Counted from the stretch's first letter, positions 1-8,963 are shown. The stretch: DNA of 64,000 nucleotides from Dehalogenimonas sp. THU2 (GCF_039749495.1 NZ_JBDLLU010000005.1:62001-126000), one strand, 5' to 3'. Notes: generated from the sequence alone by a model not told the origin. Program-made: numbers and translations.

Positions 1-627
1 CCATGGCCCATGGGTCTTGACAGCTTTAAAGTTGATCCCGCTGTTCGTCATCCGGTTGATCACGGCCGGTATTCCGGTGTCGGTGCCGATGTGGTCGAAT
101 ATTTCGCGCCTGAGGTGATAAATGCCGGTGCTTATCAAGCCATCACACGGTTGTCTGGGTTTCTCAAGTATCGCCTGGACTTCATCTTCATCATTCACCA
201 CGGCCACGCCATACTGGGTCGTACTGCTCACGGGCACACTTTTCAGAAGCACCGTCCATGGCGGGGTTGAGACGAAATCCCGGATGGTCTCCCGGGTGAT
301 AAGGTTATCGCCCGGCAGCACAAAGAAGTCATCCCGGGCTACCGATTTGGCCAGGTGAAGGGCGTGAGCCGTGCCCAGTTGAGGCTGTTGCTCGATATAC
401 CGGATGTTTACCTTGAAGGATTTGCCGGAACCCAGTGAATCGTAGATCTGTTCCTTCCGGTAACCGGTGACAATTACGATATCACGGATGTTGAAGGCGG
501 CGAGGGATTCGATGACGTGATGGAGGATGGGTTTGCCGGCGATGGAGATCATGACTTTGGGCCGGGTATTGGTGAACGGTCGCAGTCTCTGCCCCTCACC
601 CGCCGCCAGAATTATCGCTTGCTCCAT
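1..627 (-). CDS. Sugar-phosphate nucleotidyltransferase (3' end cut by window)
   Basis: The first 209 codons read from an ATG at 627 down to the window edge. The N-terminus carries the nucleotidyltransferase loop LAAGEGQRLRPFT followed by RPKVM, then the conserved GTAHAL and LPGDN metal-binding segments, YGVA and the EKP motif near residue 157. This is the Rossmann-like NTP-transferase fold (GlmU/RmlA-type) that joins a sugar 1-phosphate to a nucleotide. The tail seen so far, ending in THGPW, resembles the archaeal-type two-domain sugar-1-P nucleotidyltransferase/acetyltransferases, where a left-handed beta-helix would follow outside the window. The exact sugar cannot be told. The start is the only ATG placed directly before the glycine-rich loop. 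Confidence 0.85.
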   Translation of the reverse strand, partial: MEQAIILAAGEGQRLRPFTNTRPKVMISIAGKPILHHVIESLAAFNIRDIVIVTGYRKEQIYDSLGSGKSFKVNIRYIEQQPQLGTAHALHLAKSVARDDFFVLPGDNLITRETIRDFVSTPPWTVLLKSVPVSSTTQYGVAVVNDEDEVQAILEKPRQPCDGLISTGIYHLRREIFDHIGTDTGIPAVINRMTNSGINFKAVKTHGPW

Positions 628-668
628 GGCGGCATTATAAACCTAACTGAGCAATCATTCAATCTATA

Positions 669-1262
669 TCAGGTATGTTTTAAATGGCTGTTGGAATCCA
701 TGAATAATACCTCATAGCCCTTGCGCCGCCAGGGATCCAGCGCCCAGGTAGTTGCCTCCGCGTCATCGCCCGGCGCCGAGGCGATGATGATCAGCGCCGG
801 GGGACTCAGCCTTGAGCTTAGAGACGCCAGGGCGGCGGTGATCGGGTGGGACCCAGAGGCCGTGCCGATGGCGGCATTTTCGAAATCCAGCAGTGCCAGC
901 AAGCCCTGCGACTCCGGCGAGGCAAATCGCTCAAGCAGGTTAATATTGCGCCGGAGCGAAGCCACCTCAGCGGGCTGAAGCCGCCGTTTGACGGCGGGAA
1001 CGATCCGGATATCTGTGAGGCGGCCTAATAAATGGCGAAGGGTATTTTCCGGGTTCTCCGGCGTGGTTACCAGAAGCAGGCCGTCTCGGTTGTAAAGGGT
1101 TAAAGCTAACGGCACTGCTTCCCGGGCCATGGTCAGCGCGGCTGATATCAGGTTAAAGGCGAGGATGTCCGCGCCTTCAGCGTCCGGGGCATCCAGACTG
1201 GCCAGGATAACCGCTACATGGTTAGGAAGGATTGGTAATGGATTAACTGTTCCTCGAGGATT
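669..1262 (-). pseudogene. 5'-truncated DUF58 protein remnant
   Basis: An open frame runs from a TAA at 1263-1265 to the stop at 669 without an early start codon; the first ATG (1130) lies in the middle of the conserved region. The translation from the stop, including HVAVILASLDAPDAEG and then NLISAALTMAREAVPLAL, looks like the von Willebrand-like C-terminal half of DUF58 proteins, in which a helix after the LDxSxS segment is followed by a second strand. The N-terminal half and membrane helices of a DUF58 protein are absent and the upstream 70 bases lead straight to another gene. I infer a decayed fragment; a short functional protein from ATG 1130 (153 aa) is less likely. Confidence 0.5.
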
Positions 1263-1333
1263 TTAGTCGTTTGTGGGGGTGATTGCAAAAGTAATAATCT
1301 TCTGAACAGGGACCCAAACCGGATTAAGCTACC

Positions 1334-2485
1334 TCATCTACGAAACAACCCAGTAGCCCATTCCAAAAAGGCAGCACCATGCCAGTCGAACGACAACCGG
1401 TCATCATCGAGCAGTCTTTTTAAAAGGCCACTTTGATGAGTCTTCCGGATCAGATTGTCCAGGTGGCGATCACCATGTTCCAGAATGAAATTCCTGGCCA
1501 GCTTCCCCAAGAACATGTCACGACGTAAACGGCGATGCCATGCTTTCTCATAACTTTTAAGATACCCGGCCTGCAACGTGTCCCGGAGGAGGGCTTCATG
1601 CAGTGTATTGGCGGCGAGATCGGCACAAAGGAGTCCGTAATATAATCCACCGCCGGTGGTGGTCTTGACCTGGCCGGCCGCGTCGCCCACGACGAGCAAG
1701 CGCTCACCGAAGGTTTTTTCCAGCCGCGCCAAGGGTATGGGCCGGCAGACCGGTCTCCCGACGGGGGCGATAGTGCCGGAAACTTTGTTGAGCAGATCGG
1801 TGAAAGCCTGCATATGTTCTACGGGGTGGTCACGGACGATCATACCTAATTTAGCCTGCCCTGGTGAGGTCGGGACCTTCCAGGCGAAGAAGCCGGGGGC
1901 TACGGACGCACCGAGGAATACCTCCAGTTCGGTGATGCCTGCTCCTTCGACATCAAGCTGGACGCCAACGGCGAAGTCTTTTACTGCGCCGACCCCGAGC
2001 TGGGTTGTAAGCTTTTGGGTGAGTCCGGCGGCGATGACCACGGATCTGGCAGTGAATTGACACGGTTCCTGATTCCGAAGAGCGTGAACGACGACGCGGT
2101 CGGGCAGTATCTCTATGCAATTCACCGTTGACCCCAGTTCAAGCCGGGCGCCGGCGGCGCAGGCTTTTTCAGTCATCTCCCGGTCAAAAGCCGCCCGGTC
2201 GATGATAATCGCCTGAGTTGTGGAACGCTTGATATGAATCGTCTCCCCTGAGGGGGAATGGACGCGGGCGCCGCTGAAGCGCCGCAATATCAATCCGGTA
2301 TCTATTTTAAATTCTGCAAGACACTCGGGACTGACAATGCCGGTGCAGCATACCGGCTCACCGAGTGTCCGGCGTTTTTCAAGCAGGATGACATCATGGT
2401 TCCGGGACCCAAGTTGAAACGCTACCCGGCTGCCGGCGGGGCCAGCACCCACGATGATGACATCGGCCATACTGTTCTGCATCAT
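1334..2485 (-). CDS. Geranylgeranyl reductase family FAD-dependent oxidoreductase
   Basis: A 383-aa flavoprotein. Residues 8-35 are a dinucleotide-binding beta-alpha-beta unit (VIIVGAGPAGS, acidic residue after the second strand), followed by a GEPVCCTG cysteine pair typical of the geranylgeranyl/digeranylgeranyl reductase family, and a second FAD motif, LLVVGDAAGQVKTTTGGG, near residue 265. Members reduce isoprenoid double bonds of lipids, quinones or tetrapyrrole side chains. The substrate here is not evident; menaquinone or polyprenyl carriers are possible. It stands alone on the minus strand, separated from both neighbours. Tandem ATG codons at 2485 and 2482 make the exact start uncertain by one residue. 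Confidence 0.85.
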   Translation of the reverse strand: MMQNSMADVIIVGAGPAGSRVAFQLGSRNHDVILLEKRRTLGEPVCCTGIVSPECLAEFKIDTGLILRRFSGARVHSPSGETIHIKRSTTQAIIIDRAAFDREMTEKACAAGARLELGSTVNCIEILPDRVVVHALRNQEPCQFTARSVVIAAGLTQKLTTQLGVGAVKDFAVGVQLDVEGAGITELEVFLGASVAPGFFAWKVPTSPGQAKLGMIVRDHPVEHMQAFTDLLNKVSGTIAPVGRPVCRPIPLARLEKTFGERLLVVGDAAGQVKTTTGGGLYYGLLCADLAANTLHEALLRDTLQAGYLKSYEKAWHRRLRRDMFLGKLARNFILEHGDRHLDNLIRKTHQSGLLKRLLDDDRLSFDWHGAAFLEWATGLFRR

Positions 2486-2575
2486 AATTTCCGAGTATCA
2501 AAAACGACACCGTGGGCGATGCCGGCGAGATCGCAAAGCAATCCTTCCAATTAAAGTGACATACTCAAGCTAAGA

Positions 2576-2597
2576 AATCAGACGCTCGTCTCTGATT
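2576..2597 (-). terminator. Hairpin downstream of the 2.6-6.4 kb operon
   Basis: Inverted repeat AATCAGA (2576-2582) / TCTGATT (2591-2597) with an eight-base loop, placed 30 bases after the last gene of the minus-strand operon and before the next gene. There is no clear U-run, so termination is inferred from position only. Confidence 0.35.
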
Positions 2598-2627
2598 CGT
2601 CAGTTATATACCTTATGGCCAGAATTA

Positions 2628-3341
2628 TCAATTGACGGTAATCGTTATACGGTCAATAAAAAAAGCAGACGCACCGCGCAGTACTGGCTCGGTTTCCAAG
2701 GTGATCAAATTGAATCCCAGATTGGAATTGAAGGAAATTATGCCCTGGGGATAGGTATCTGTGGTGAAGGCGCCTCTTGCTGTCGCGGTGCCAACAAGTG
2801 AGCTTGTCGCTGAATCGACATAGGCGTTCAATCTGATTTCCGTTGGTGTTTCAACGTTACCTGGGCCATGAGAATCAACTGTGGCGAAAGAAATCGTAAT
2901 ACTATTGATACGCTGGCTGAATTTAAGCTGTAATGAACTCTTTGATACATCGTTATCGTAAAGATATTTCCCTGAGAATTGTGACAGAATGAAATCAGTG
3001 CTTGCCTGGTTTTGAATTGAATAAGCGGCACCGAAGGTTGAACTGAATTCGGTAACGACTCCGCCTACGGTCTGGGAAAAGGGGATGCTTTGGCCAACGC
3101 CTAAAACTGGAGAACCTGTATCAAAGTCAAATGTAAAAGTGCCATTGACTACTGGCGGTGTGGTGGTCGTAATTGGGGGCGTTGTTGCTGGCGGTGTGGT
3201 CGCTGGGGTTGTGGGCACCTGAGTCGTTCCAGGATTTGTTGTTGGATTTCCGCTTCCGGCACAGGCTGGCATGACCATTAAGACCGTCGTAGCGACGAAG
3301 AGTAAAATATTCCGATTGAATGGTGTCTTAACTCGTGTCAT
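2628..3341 (-). CDS. Putative lipoprotein with Thr/Pro-rich linker and beta-sandwich-like domain
   Basis: 237 aa. A signal peptide with lipobox-like end (VLMVMPAC) is followed by a low-complexity TTP/PATT linker (residues about 31-67) and a 165-residue Ser/Thr-rich domain with alternating hydrophobic strands ending FFIDRITITVN. Its layout resembles exported beta-sandwich modules with a C-terminal 'DNI' strand, but I do not recognise a named family. The start ATG overlaps the stop of the ATPase gene in the ATGA form, so the two are translationally coupled and the lipoprotein probably belongs to the MacB-type transporter operon. The substrate or role is unknown. Confidence 0.7.
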   Translation of the reverse strand: MTRVKTPFNRNILLFVATTVLMVMPACAGSGNPTTNPGTTQVPTTPATTPPATTPPITTTTPPVVNGTFTFDFDTGSPVLGVGQSIPFSQTVGGVVTEFSSTFGAAYSIQNQASTDFILSQFSGKYLYDNDVSKSSLQLKFSQRINSITISFATVDSHGPGNVETPTEIRLNAYVDSATSSLVGTATARGAFTTDTYPQGIISFNSNLGFNLITLETEPVLRGASAFFIDRITITVN

Positions 3342-4057
3342 GGTGCCGCCCCATTTCTCAACCCGCTGAAACTGGCTTTGCGGGTTTCCAGTTCTTTTAA
3401 GGTTCCATTGATCATCTCGAACGCCCGGCTGGCGTAAGGTAACAATTCCAGCGAGTGGGTCACAATTATGAACGTGACACCTTCGGAGTTAATTTTTCGG
3501 AGCATTTCCATGATCTGGGCTTCTGTTTCTTCATCGAGATCGCTCGTGGGTTCATCGGCAAGAACAAGTTGGGGACTATTGAAGAGAGCTCGCGCAATTA
3601 CGGCTCTTTTTTGCTCACCGGCAGATAATTGAAGAGGAAAAACATCAGCTTTTGAAGCAAGGCCGACCTTTTCCAGGAGTTCAATCGCAACCTTGCTATC
3701 GCTCTTCGACCCGCCGGACCTGGTGAAAACACCCGGCAAACTGACATTGTCAACGACCCGAAGAGATTGCAGCAGGCTCGGGAATTGAAATATGAAACCC
3801 ATTCGCTCAGCTCTGACATTAGATAACTCCCTGTCACTCAGCTTCGCGAGATCGTGATCGTCCAGCATGATCTGGCCAGCGCTTGGTCTGACAAGTCCGG
3901 CCGCCAGGTTGAGCAAGGTTGATTTGCCGCTGCCTGAGCGCCCAACAATCATGATTAATTCACCCCGGGCGATATCCAGGTTCACCTGATCAACCGGGGT
4001 GATCGTCGTGTGTTCATCGAGGGTGAACGTCTTTGTAACCTGTTTCAAACTCAACAT
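3338..4057 (-). CDS. ABC transporter ATP-binding protein (MacB/LolD type)
   Basis: 239 aa with all motifs of an ABC ATPase: Walker A GRSGSGKST near residue 39, Q-loop in FIFQFPSLLQ, signature LSAGEQKR (one substitution from LSGGQ), Walker B LVLADEPTSDLD and the switch histidine in VTHS. The placement of signature and D-loop fits the LolD/MacB/FtsE subfamily, which drives mechanotransmission rather than substrate passage through the membrane. It is followed by the lipoprotein gene in ATGA overlap and preceded two bases upstream by the permease gene, so all three form one transcript. Confidence 0.93.
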   Translation of the reverse strand: MLSLKQVTKTFTLDEHTTITPVDQVNLDIARGELIMIVGRSGSGKSTLLNLAAGLVRPSAGQIMLDDHDLAKLSDRELSNVRAERMGFIFQFPSLLQSLRVVDNVSLPGVFTRSGGSKSDSKVAIELLEKVGLASKADVFPLQLSAGEQKRAVIARALFNSPQLVLADEPTSDLDEETEAQIMEMLRKINSEGVTFIIVTHSLELLPYASRAFEMINGTLKELETRKASFSGLRNGAAP

Positions 4058-4059
4058 CG

Positions 4060-5253
4060 CTAGGCCCTCATCGCAATCGCAAGTTCTTGCCGGCTAAGCC
4101 TGAAAGCGGGAATGAATGCTGCCAATGTTACCGTCACCAAGGCAAGGCCAATTCCGGCGCTGAACATTCCGATGAATGTCGGCACAGACGGGAATAAAAA
4201 CGGCATGCGCAGAGAACCGGCTATCAAGTCTTTTAGGATATACAGTCCGCCGGCGGCTATGATGATGCCAATAAAAGAACCAGCCAACGCCAGAACGGCC
4301 GCTTCCGACACAAGCGTTTTAAATATGAAACCGCGTGTCGCTCCAATGGCCCTTAATACAGCCATCTCACGCTTTCGTTCGTTGGCCGCCATGGAAAACA
4401 CCAGGCCGATCAAAAACATCGAAAGGGTCCAGATGATGAGTGAAATAACGAAGAACCCCCAGAGCAGGCCGTTCATCTGGGCACGAAAAGTGCCGAACAG
4501 ATCAGGGCTTTCGATAGGTACCATACCCCGGGTCTGGGCCAGGATGTCCAGGGCGACCTTGTGAACATCAGCCTGGGACTCCGTTCTCACCATAATGGTT
4601 GAAATCCGCTTTGGGTCGACGGAAAGTGGTTGAACCGCTGTGGTAATTGAACTGTTCGCCATTTCGATCGCGGTTTCCATGGTCATGAACAAAGTCTGGT
4701 CCAAGCCGGTGCCTGTCGGCGTAAGGTTGCCCACCAGGTCCATGCCATAACCGTAGAGAATGATGTTATCAGTTTCCGGTGGTACCGAAATGTAGTGCCC
4801 GCCAACTACTTCACCTTTCTTCAAGTCCCTGCCCAGGTTTTCCTTCAGCCAGGGTGAGACGGTAAAATCCGTTGCCGGGTCGTAGACCACCATAAACATC
4901 TCCCACACGGCACAGCAGGCGGCACCATATAGTGAAGCGAGGTACACCTGGGGCGAAACAGCATCCACGCCCGGTACCGCCGCAACCGCCTCCACGTTCT
5001 CCCTCGGCATCCAGATATCGATAGGTTTACCCATAAGTAGCGCGGTTTCCAGCTTGTGTTCACCGCCGGCTGGTACCACGAGGATGTCAGCACCCATGCG
5101 CTCCAAACCTGCGTCAAGACTATATTCGGCGCCCTTAATAATAAGCGTCGTCGACAGTAAAAATCCGGCTACGCCTACGACTCCCAGTAATATAACCAGG
5201 CTGCGAAAGCCGTTCCAGCTGATATTTTTAAGCGCCAGTTTCATCGTGTTCAT
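4060..5253 (-). CDS. FtsX/MacB-type ABC transporter permease
   Basis: 397 aa. One N-terminal membrane helix (LVILLGVVGVAGFLLSTTLI), a large extracytoplasmic domain (residues about 40-265), then three helices at the C-terminus, the FtsX/MacB_PCD topology. The segment ERKREMAVLRAIGAT between helices 2 and 3 is the typical coupling-helix region. It is encoded just before its ATPase. Such transporters act on outer-face lipoproteins, peptides or signals; here the flanking lipoproteins are candidate partners. No RND-like membrane fusion protein is encoded nearby, which fits a single-membrane cell envelope. Confidence 0.9.
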   Translation of the reverse strand: MNTMKLALKNISWNGFRSLVILLGVVGVAGFLLSTTLIIKGAEYSLDAGLERMGADILVVPAGGEHKLETALLMGKPIDIWMPRENVEAVAAVPGVDAVSPQVYLASLYGAACCAVWEMFMVVYDPATDFTVSPWLKENLGRDLKKGEVVGGHYISVPPETDNIILYGYGMDLVGNLTPTGTGLDQTLFMTMETAIEMANSSITTAVQPLSVDPKRISTIMVRTESQADVHKVALDILAQTRGMVPIESPDLFGTFRAQMNGLLWGFFVISLIIWTLSMFLIGLVFSMAANERKREMAVLRAIGATRGFIFKTLVSEAAVLALAGSFIGIIIAAGGLYILKDLIAGSLRMPFLFPSVPTFIGMFSAGIGLALVTVTLAAFIPAFRLSRQELAIAMRA

Positions 5254-5288
5254 ATTAAGCTTGTTACCTTAAAATAGCCCAAATTAAG

Positions 5289-5939
5289 TCAGCAGGGAGG
5301 CAGTCCGCCACCCTCCCCCTCTTCGAATAAAATCAAGATGTAGGGTGCCAACCCCGCGGCGTCCTTTGTCCAGTCTGTCGAGACAAGCACGGTGTTTGTT
5401 ACCAACTGTCCGTTGCTGTAGGATTTTTCGATGTAACTTACTTTTTCCACATGTTTAAGAATATCGGAACCAATTTCGTTGGCGGTGATCAACTCATTTT
5501 CGAAAGAGGAAATGGGAACATTTTTAAGAGTGACTTCATAAAAAACGCCATCATCGGGTGAAGTGTGCGTTATCCTTCGGGTGAAAACCAGAGACGTCAT
5601 CCACTGTCCGTCCGGGGTTATGGTGCCATGAACCTGATCGGTTACTGTCTGAGTCGGCGTTTTCTCTTCTCTGAAACCCCGGAACGAATCAAGCATCCAG
5701 CCGATGGGAACAGTCAGAACCTCCAGAGTTGTCGGGTGGCGAAATACGATGCCGAAGGTCTCGAATTCCATGATACCATAGAGCCTGACCGACATGTTGG
5801 TGGTTTTTTTTAACAAATCAGCCTTGGTGGTGTCCGGTTCTGACGCATCCAAGTCAGGCGCGCATCCAAAAGGCAGAACCAGGAGAAGCGCGATTAGCGG
5901 CATCAACCATCTACGCGATCGGGTATATAATTTGTTCAC
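5289..5939 (-). CDS. Putative lipoprotein of unknown function
   Basis: 216 aa. Positively charged N-terminus, hydrophobic core and a lipobox ending FGC at about residue 26 mark a lipoprotein. The mature part is mostly beta-strand-like and ends in an acidic and glycine-rich tail (EEGEGGG, then PPC). I do not recognise the family. It lies 35 bases upstream of the permease gene and in the same direction, so it is probably cotranscribed with the MacB-type transporter and may be its cargo or a sensor. Confidence 0.7.
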   Translation of the reverse strand: MNKLYTRSRRWLMPLIALLLVLPFGCAPDLDASEPDTTKADLLKKTTNMSVRLYGIMEFETFGIVFRHPTTLEVLTVPIGWMLDSFRGFREEKTPTQTVTDQVHGTITPDGQWMTSLVFTRRITHTSPDDGVFYEVTLKNVPISSFENELITANEIGSDILKHVEKVSYIEKSYSNGQLVTNTVLVSTDWTKDAAGLAPYILILFEEGEGGGLPPC

Positions 5940-5983
5940 TTCATCCCTAACCCATCAGTTATCAATCTCTGGAGAACTGGGCC

Positions 5984-6403
5984 TTATTCCAGTTTATTCG
6001 ATCTAGCGGCGAGCACCAATCCAACGAGGCTTGCCGCAATTACCAGAGAGCCGGCTGTGATCAAGCCTGGCCGTTCAAGGGTTACGCAGGTCATAGTAGG
6101 ATTTTGGCAGACTCCTATCAGAAATGTCGGCAGAGCAATTATCACCGCGCCGAGAACCACGCCGAGTCCGCTCAGTTGCATTAGTGTAGTTTTCCGCCGG
6201 TTGAGGGTCATCATGACGCCTACGACAGCCAGCGGGGCAGCGGCGGCTATTTCAGCAATACCGCTCCAATGACATTTCATGGCAATTGTTTTGCCGTTTG
6301 CCAGGGTTATCGCCAAACCCTGAGACTGGCAATCGGAAAACATTGGAAAAACCGCTGCAAAAGCAGCCAGAGCTACCAAACCGATGCCTAGAACCTTGTA
6401 CAT
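5984..6403 (-). CDS. DUF4418 family membrane protein
   Basis: 139 aa with four membrane segments. The first loop holds DCQSQG and later the MKCHWSG segment; a further C-x(5)-C pair occurs in the third loop (VCQNPTMTCVT). This spacing of cysteines and the 'M-C-H/x-W' box match DUF4418, a family of small four-helix proteins often found next to FtsX-type ABC transporters in anaerobes. It is the first gene of this operon. Function is not known. Confidence 0.75.
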   Translation of the reverse strand: MYKVLGIGLVALAAFAAVFPMFSDCQSQGLAITLANGKTIAMKCHWSGIAEIAAAAPLAVVGVMMTLNRRKTTLMQLSGLGVVLGAVIIALPTFLIGVCQNPTMTCVTLERPGLITAGSLVIAASLVGLVLAARSNKLE

Positions 6404-6433
6404 CTTCCGTCCTCGCTTTTCATGTGTATTATT

Positions 6434-6448
6434 TAGGTTAATTACCTA
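6434..6448. promoter_or_regulatory. Small inverted repeat upstream of the DUF4418-ABC operon
   Basis: TAGGT-TAATT-ACCTA lies 31-45 bases upstream of the first start codon of the minus-strand operon, in an AT-rich stretch that should hold its promoter. It could be an operator half-site pair; nothing else supports this. Confidence 0.3.
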
Positions 6449-6546
6449 TAAGTATACTATGGAACCCGTGGTACTCCAAATGGGATTTAAAGGTCACTAC
6501 CTTTGGTTAATGAAAGTCGGTTAGGGAACAATTGAATTGACCCCTC

Positions 6547-7950
6547 CTATTTTATCCCGGTAGCCGCCGTTTCTGACTTGTTGCCTTTAGACCAGAGAAT
6601 ATACCGTTGTCTCCAATACACCACGAGGTTTTCCGATGGGAGTTCCCTCCAAGATCGTACAGAAAAGAACAGAAGAATCGCAGTTTTTATGATTATGATG
6701 AACCAAAAACCCATTCCCAACGGGGAAAGTGTGGAGGTAACCGAAGCCGGAAGTCCTGACACGGAGGATACCAAATCAGGAGATGTATATGCTAGGTGTA
6801 AACCATAGAACAACGGGTATTCAAGTAGGATTACCAGCCTGAAAGCAACTGGAATCACAATCGGGAACAGTATTAAAAGAAATGGAGCGATCCAGAAAAA
6901 GAAATTGGGTGACCACCCGTAAAACACGGCAAAATAGATGCTAAGGCAAAACAGACACCCCCAGATAAACTCTTTTTCAGTCTGTATCTTTTTAAACAGC
7001 ATAAAAGCGCCGATAGCCGTGGATAAAAACAGCATAAACACCATACTGTACCAATGGTTATAATCAGGAACCGGAGTCGTCATCATCGAATGTACCGGCG
7101 TAATCCCCGTCCAACCCCAGTTCCTTTGGACTATTCCTGAGAAATCCTGAAAAAACGGGTCCATTGGTACAGGGTTTCCGGAAAAAGTCATGGCCAAGGC
7201 ATAGATTGTTTCCCATGGGGGACGTCCGCTTTGCCAGTTGAATGCACTTATAAATATGTCGAAATTTCCGATTATGAAAGGGAGCATTAAGATGCTAAAA
7301 GTTGAAACTGATACCGCGGTAAATAATATTTTTTGGTTTTTTGTATAAGTATCGCTCTTGAGAATTACCGGGAGGATGAATAACCCAATCGGTTTCAGAC
7401 TTGCGCCCAAGCCCAGGAGAAATCCCCCCCTCCGAACTGATCCCTTCAAACCATAATAAATAGCGCCGAGCAATACTGCGATTGGCAATGAATCTATGAC
7501 CTTGAACCATTCGAAAGTCATGAAAATTATGATATATATCAGACCCAGTATAACTGCTTTTTGTTCACCGGAGATATGCTCAACGATTTTGTAGAAGAAA
7601 TACACGCTTAAAAACAGTGCACTGATGCTTACGAAATACCATAACAGTGAGAAAAGCCCACCTAAGTACCATGCGTCTCCAACTAGCGCCTGGGATGGCT
7701 TCCAAAGCAAATAGTATAGATAATGAGTACCCGGGTTTTGTCCGGACCAAACGTTAAGAAAACCATGTTCGTCCATCAGAGAAAAAACTTCCCCCAACCA
7801 GTTGGTAAACCAGTTGGAGGGAAGTTGAGTCAGCAGGTCTCCGCTGAGAAAATACACCCCAGTATACAATACTGCAACAAGAAACAGCAGACCCTTGAAA
7901 GTGATCTTGATGTTACCTTGTTCCAAAAATTTCGTCAGGTTCATCGACAT
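6547..7950 (-). CDS. Polytopic membrane protein, GT87-like (polyprenyl-phosphate mannosyltransferase type)
   Basis: 467 aa from the ATG at 7950; a longer frame reaches a TTG at 8046, but its extra 32 residues are polar and not family-like, and no clear ribosome binding site settles the choice. There are about ten membrane helices. Features such as the first extracytoplasmic loop with HGFLNVWSGQNPGTHYLYYL, a GLGASLKPIGLFILP segment, and YGWSPNFFFW near the C-terminus resemble the integral-membrane glycosyltransferases of the DUF2029/GT87 group, which use polyprenyl-phosphate sugars. Base composition is visibly more AT-rich than that of neighbours. Paired with the adjacent methyltransferase, it could belong to surface glycan or glycolipid synthesis. 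Confidence 0.6.
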   Translation of the reverse strand: MSMNLTKFLEQGNIKITFKGLLFLVAVLYTGVYFLSGDLLTQLPSNWFTNWLGEVFSLMDEHGFLNVWSGQNPGTHYLYYLLWKPSQALVGDAWYLGGLFSLLWYFVSISALFLSVYFFYKIVEHISGEQKAVILGLIYIIIFMTFEWFKVIDSLPIAVLLGAIYYGLKGSVRRGGFLLGLGASLKPIGLFILPVILKSDTYTKNQKILFTAVSVSTFSILMLPFIIGNFDIFISAFNWQSGRPPWETIYALAMTFSGNPVPMDPFFQDFSGIVQRNWGWTGITPVHSMMTTPVPDYNHWYSMVFMLFLSTAIGAFMLFKKIQTEKEFIWGCLFCLSIYFAVFYGWSPNFFFWIAPFLLILFPIVIPVAFRLVILLEYPLFYGLHLAYTSPDLVSSVSGLPASVTSTLSPLGMGFWFIIIIKTAILLFFSVRSWRELPSENLVVYWRQRYILWSKGNKSETAATGIK

Positions 7951-8104
7951 ATCATGTGTCAGTAACACCCCATTCTCAGTGTGAATACAAATCGTCTTTA
8001 GGCAGCGGGTTAAACTTTTCGAGCATTCAGAGCCAGTTGAGGCCAATGCTCATTCCTGTGATTGTTGCTTTGAAATCTGTTTTGTTTCGGTTATTTCAAT
8101 CAGG

Positions 8105-8914
8105 TTAGTATTTTTGCACGGTCCAAAGCCAATTTAGACCGAAACAAAGGCTGCGAATATGGCCGTCGTATCCCGTTTCTCGCCATAAATCGGAAATCTG
8201 TTCCTTTGTGAAATTGCGGTGGAACGGTTCATTCCCAGCGCACGTCATGCTCAAGTGCTGACGCATTTTCCAAATACTGTTGGTGCTGGGCACTGATCCA
8301 ACCAGCCACCCCCCGGGTTTGCACGCCCGAATCATTTCGTTCAGAGTTTCAATTGGATTCTCAAGGTGTTCGATAACTTCGGTTGCGATCACTAGGTCGA
8401 CTGAATCATCCTGGACAGGCAACAATTCTGCATCGGCTTGGGCTTTAACAATATATGGTTTGCCGTTCATACGGTTTAAGGCCCACAGGTTCATATCCAG
8501 AGCGACCGCTCTTTGTCGCATAGTAGCTATCTTGTTGGTTATCAAGCCGGTACCGCAACCAATATCTAGGACAACCCCATCTTTCTTGATGAGGTTTTCG
8601 ATATGATTCCAGGTTTCGATTCTTCTGGTATGGTGATAAATATACTCAAGACCCTTGGGATCCTTTGTCCAGTCATATCGTTCGAATAAATAAAACTCTT
8701 TGACTGGCAAATGACCTGCATCCATTTCAGAATTGGTTTCAGGACTTATAAGGGAGGGTATTCCGTTTTTAACAGTATATCGAATTTGGCATTCGGAACA
8801 CCAGAGATCATCGGATCGCTGTTCTAAACTAGATTTACACGTTGGACAACCTAGCACCTCAAGGTGCCAATCTTCAAATGCATGAGAGCTATTGGATGGC
8901 GCTGTTTGAATCAT
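8105..8914 (-). CDS. SAM-dependent methyltransferase with N-terminal Trm112-like zinc domain
   Basis: 269 aa. Residues about 20-55 form a zinc-ribbon-like Trm112 domain (LGCPTCKSSL, then LWCSECQIRY and GIPSLISPE). A class I methyltransferase follows: motif I VVLDIGCGTGLIT near residue 114, an acidic motif II at ALDMN, and DLVIATEVIEHLENP as motif IV/post-IV. This pairing is common in bacterial glycan- or lipid-modifying methyltransferases. It is adjacent to the membrane glycosyltransferase-like gene and shares its lower GC, so the two may have been acquired together. Confidence 0.85.
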   Translation of the reverse strand: MIQTAPSNSSHAFEDWHLEVLGCPTCKSSLEQRSDDLWCSECQIRYTVKNGIPSLISPETNSEMDAGHLPVKEFYLFERYDWTKDPKGLEYIYHHTRRIETWNHIENLIKKDGVVLDIGCGTGLITNKIATMRQRAVALDMNLWALNRMNGKPYIVKAQADAELLPVQDDSVDLVIATEVIEHLENPIETLNEMIRACKPGGWLVGSVPSTNSIWKMRQHLSMTCAGNEPFHRNFTKEQISDLWRETGYDGHIRSLCFGLNWLWTVQKY

Positions 8915-8930
8915 GTTTTTCCATTTTCTA

Positions 8931-8963
8931 CTGAGGACTTCGGCTTTGGGCCGAAGTCCTCAG
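8931..8963 (-). terminator. Perfect 14-bp hairpin after the multicopper oxidase gene
   Basis: CTGAGGACTTCGGC (8931-8944) and its exact reverse complement (8950-8963) flank a five-base loop. It sits 14 bases past the oxidase stop codon and just upstream of the methyltransferase start. No U-run follows on either strand, so it may act as an mRNA 3' stabiliser or a factor-assisted terminator. Confidence 0.6.

Noticed and set aside
7951-8046. N-terminal extension of the membrane glycosyltransferase-like protein to TTG 8046
   Set aside because: The extra residues are polar, Cys-containing and unlike the family; ATG 7950 is nearer the first membrane helix.
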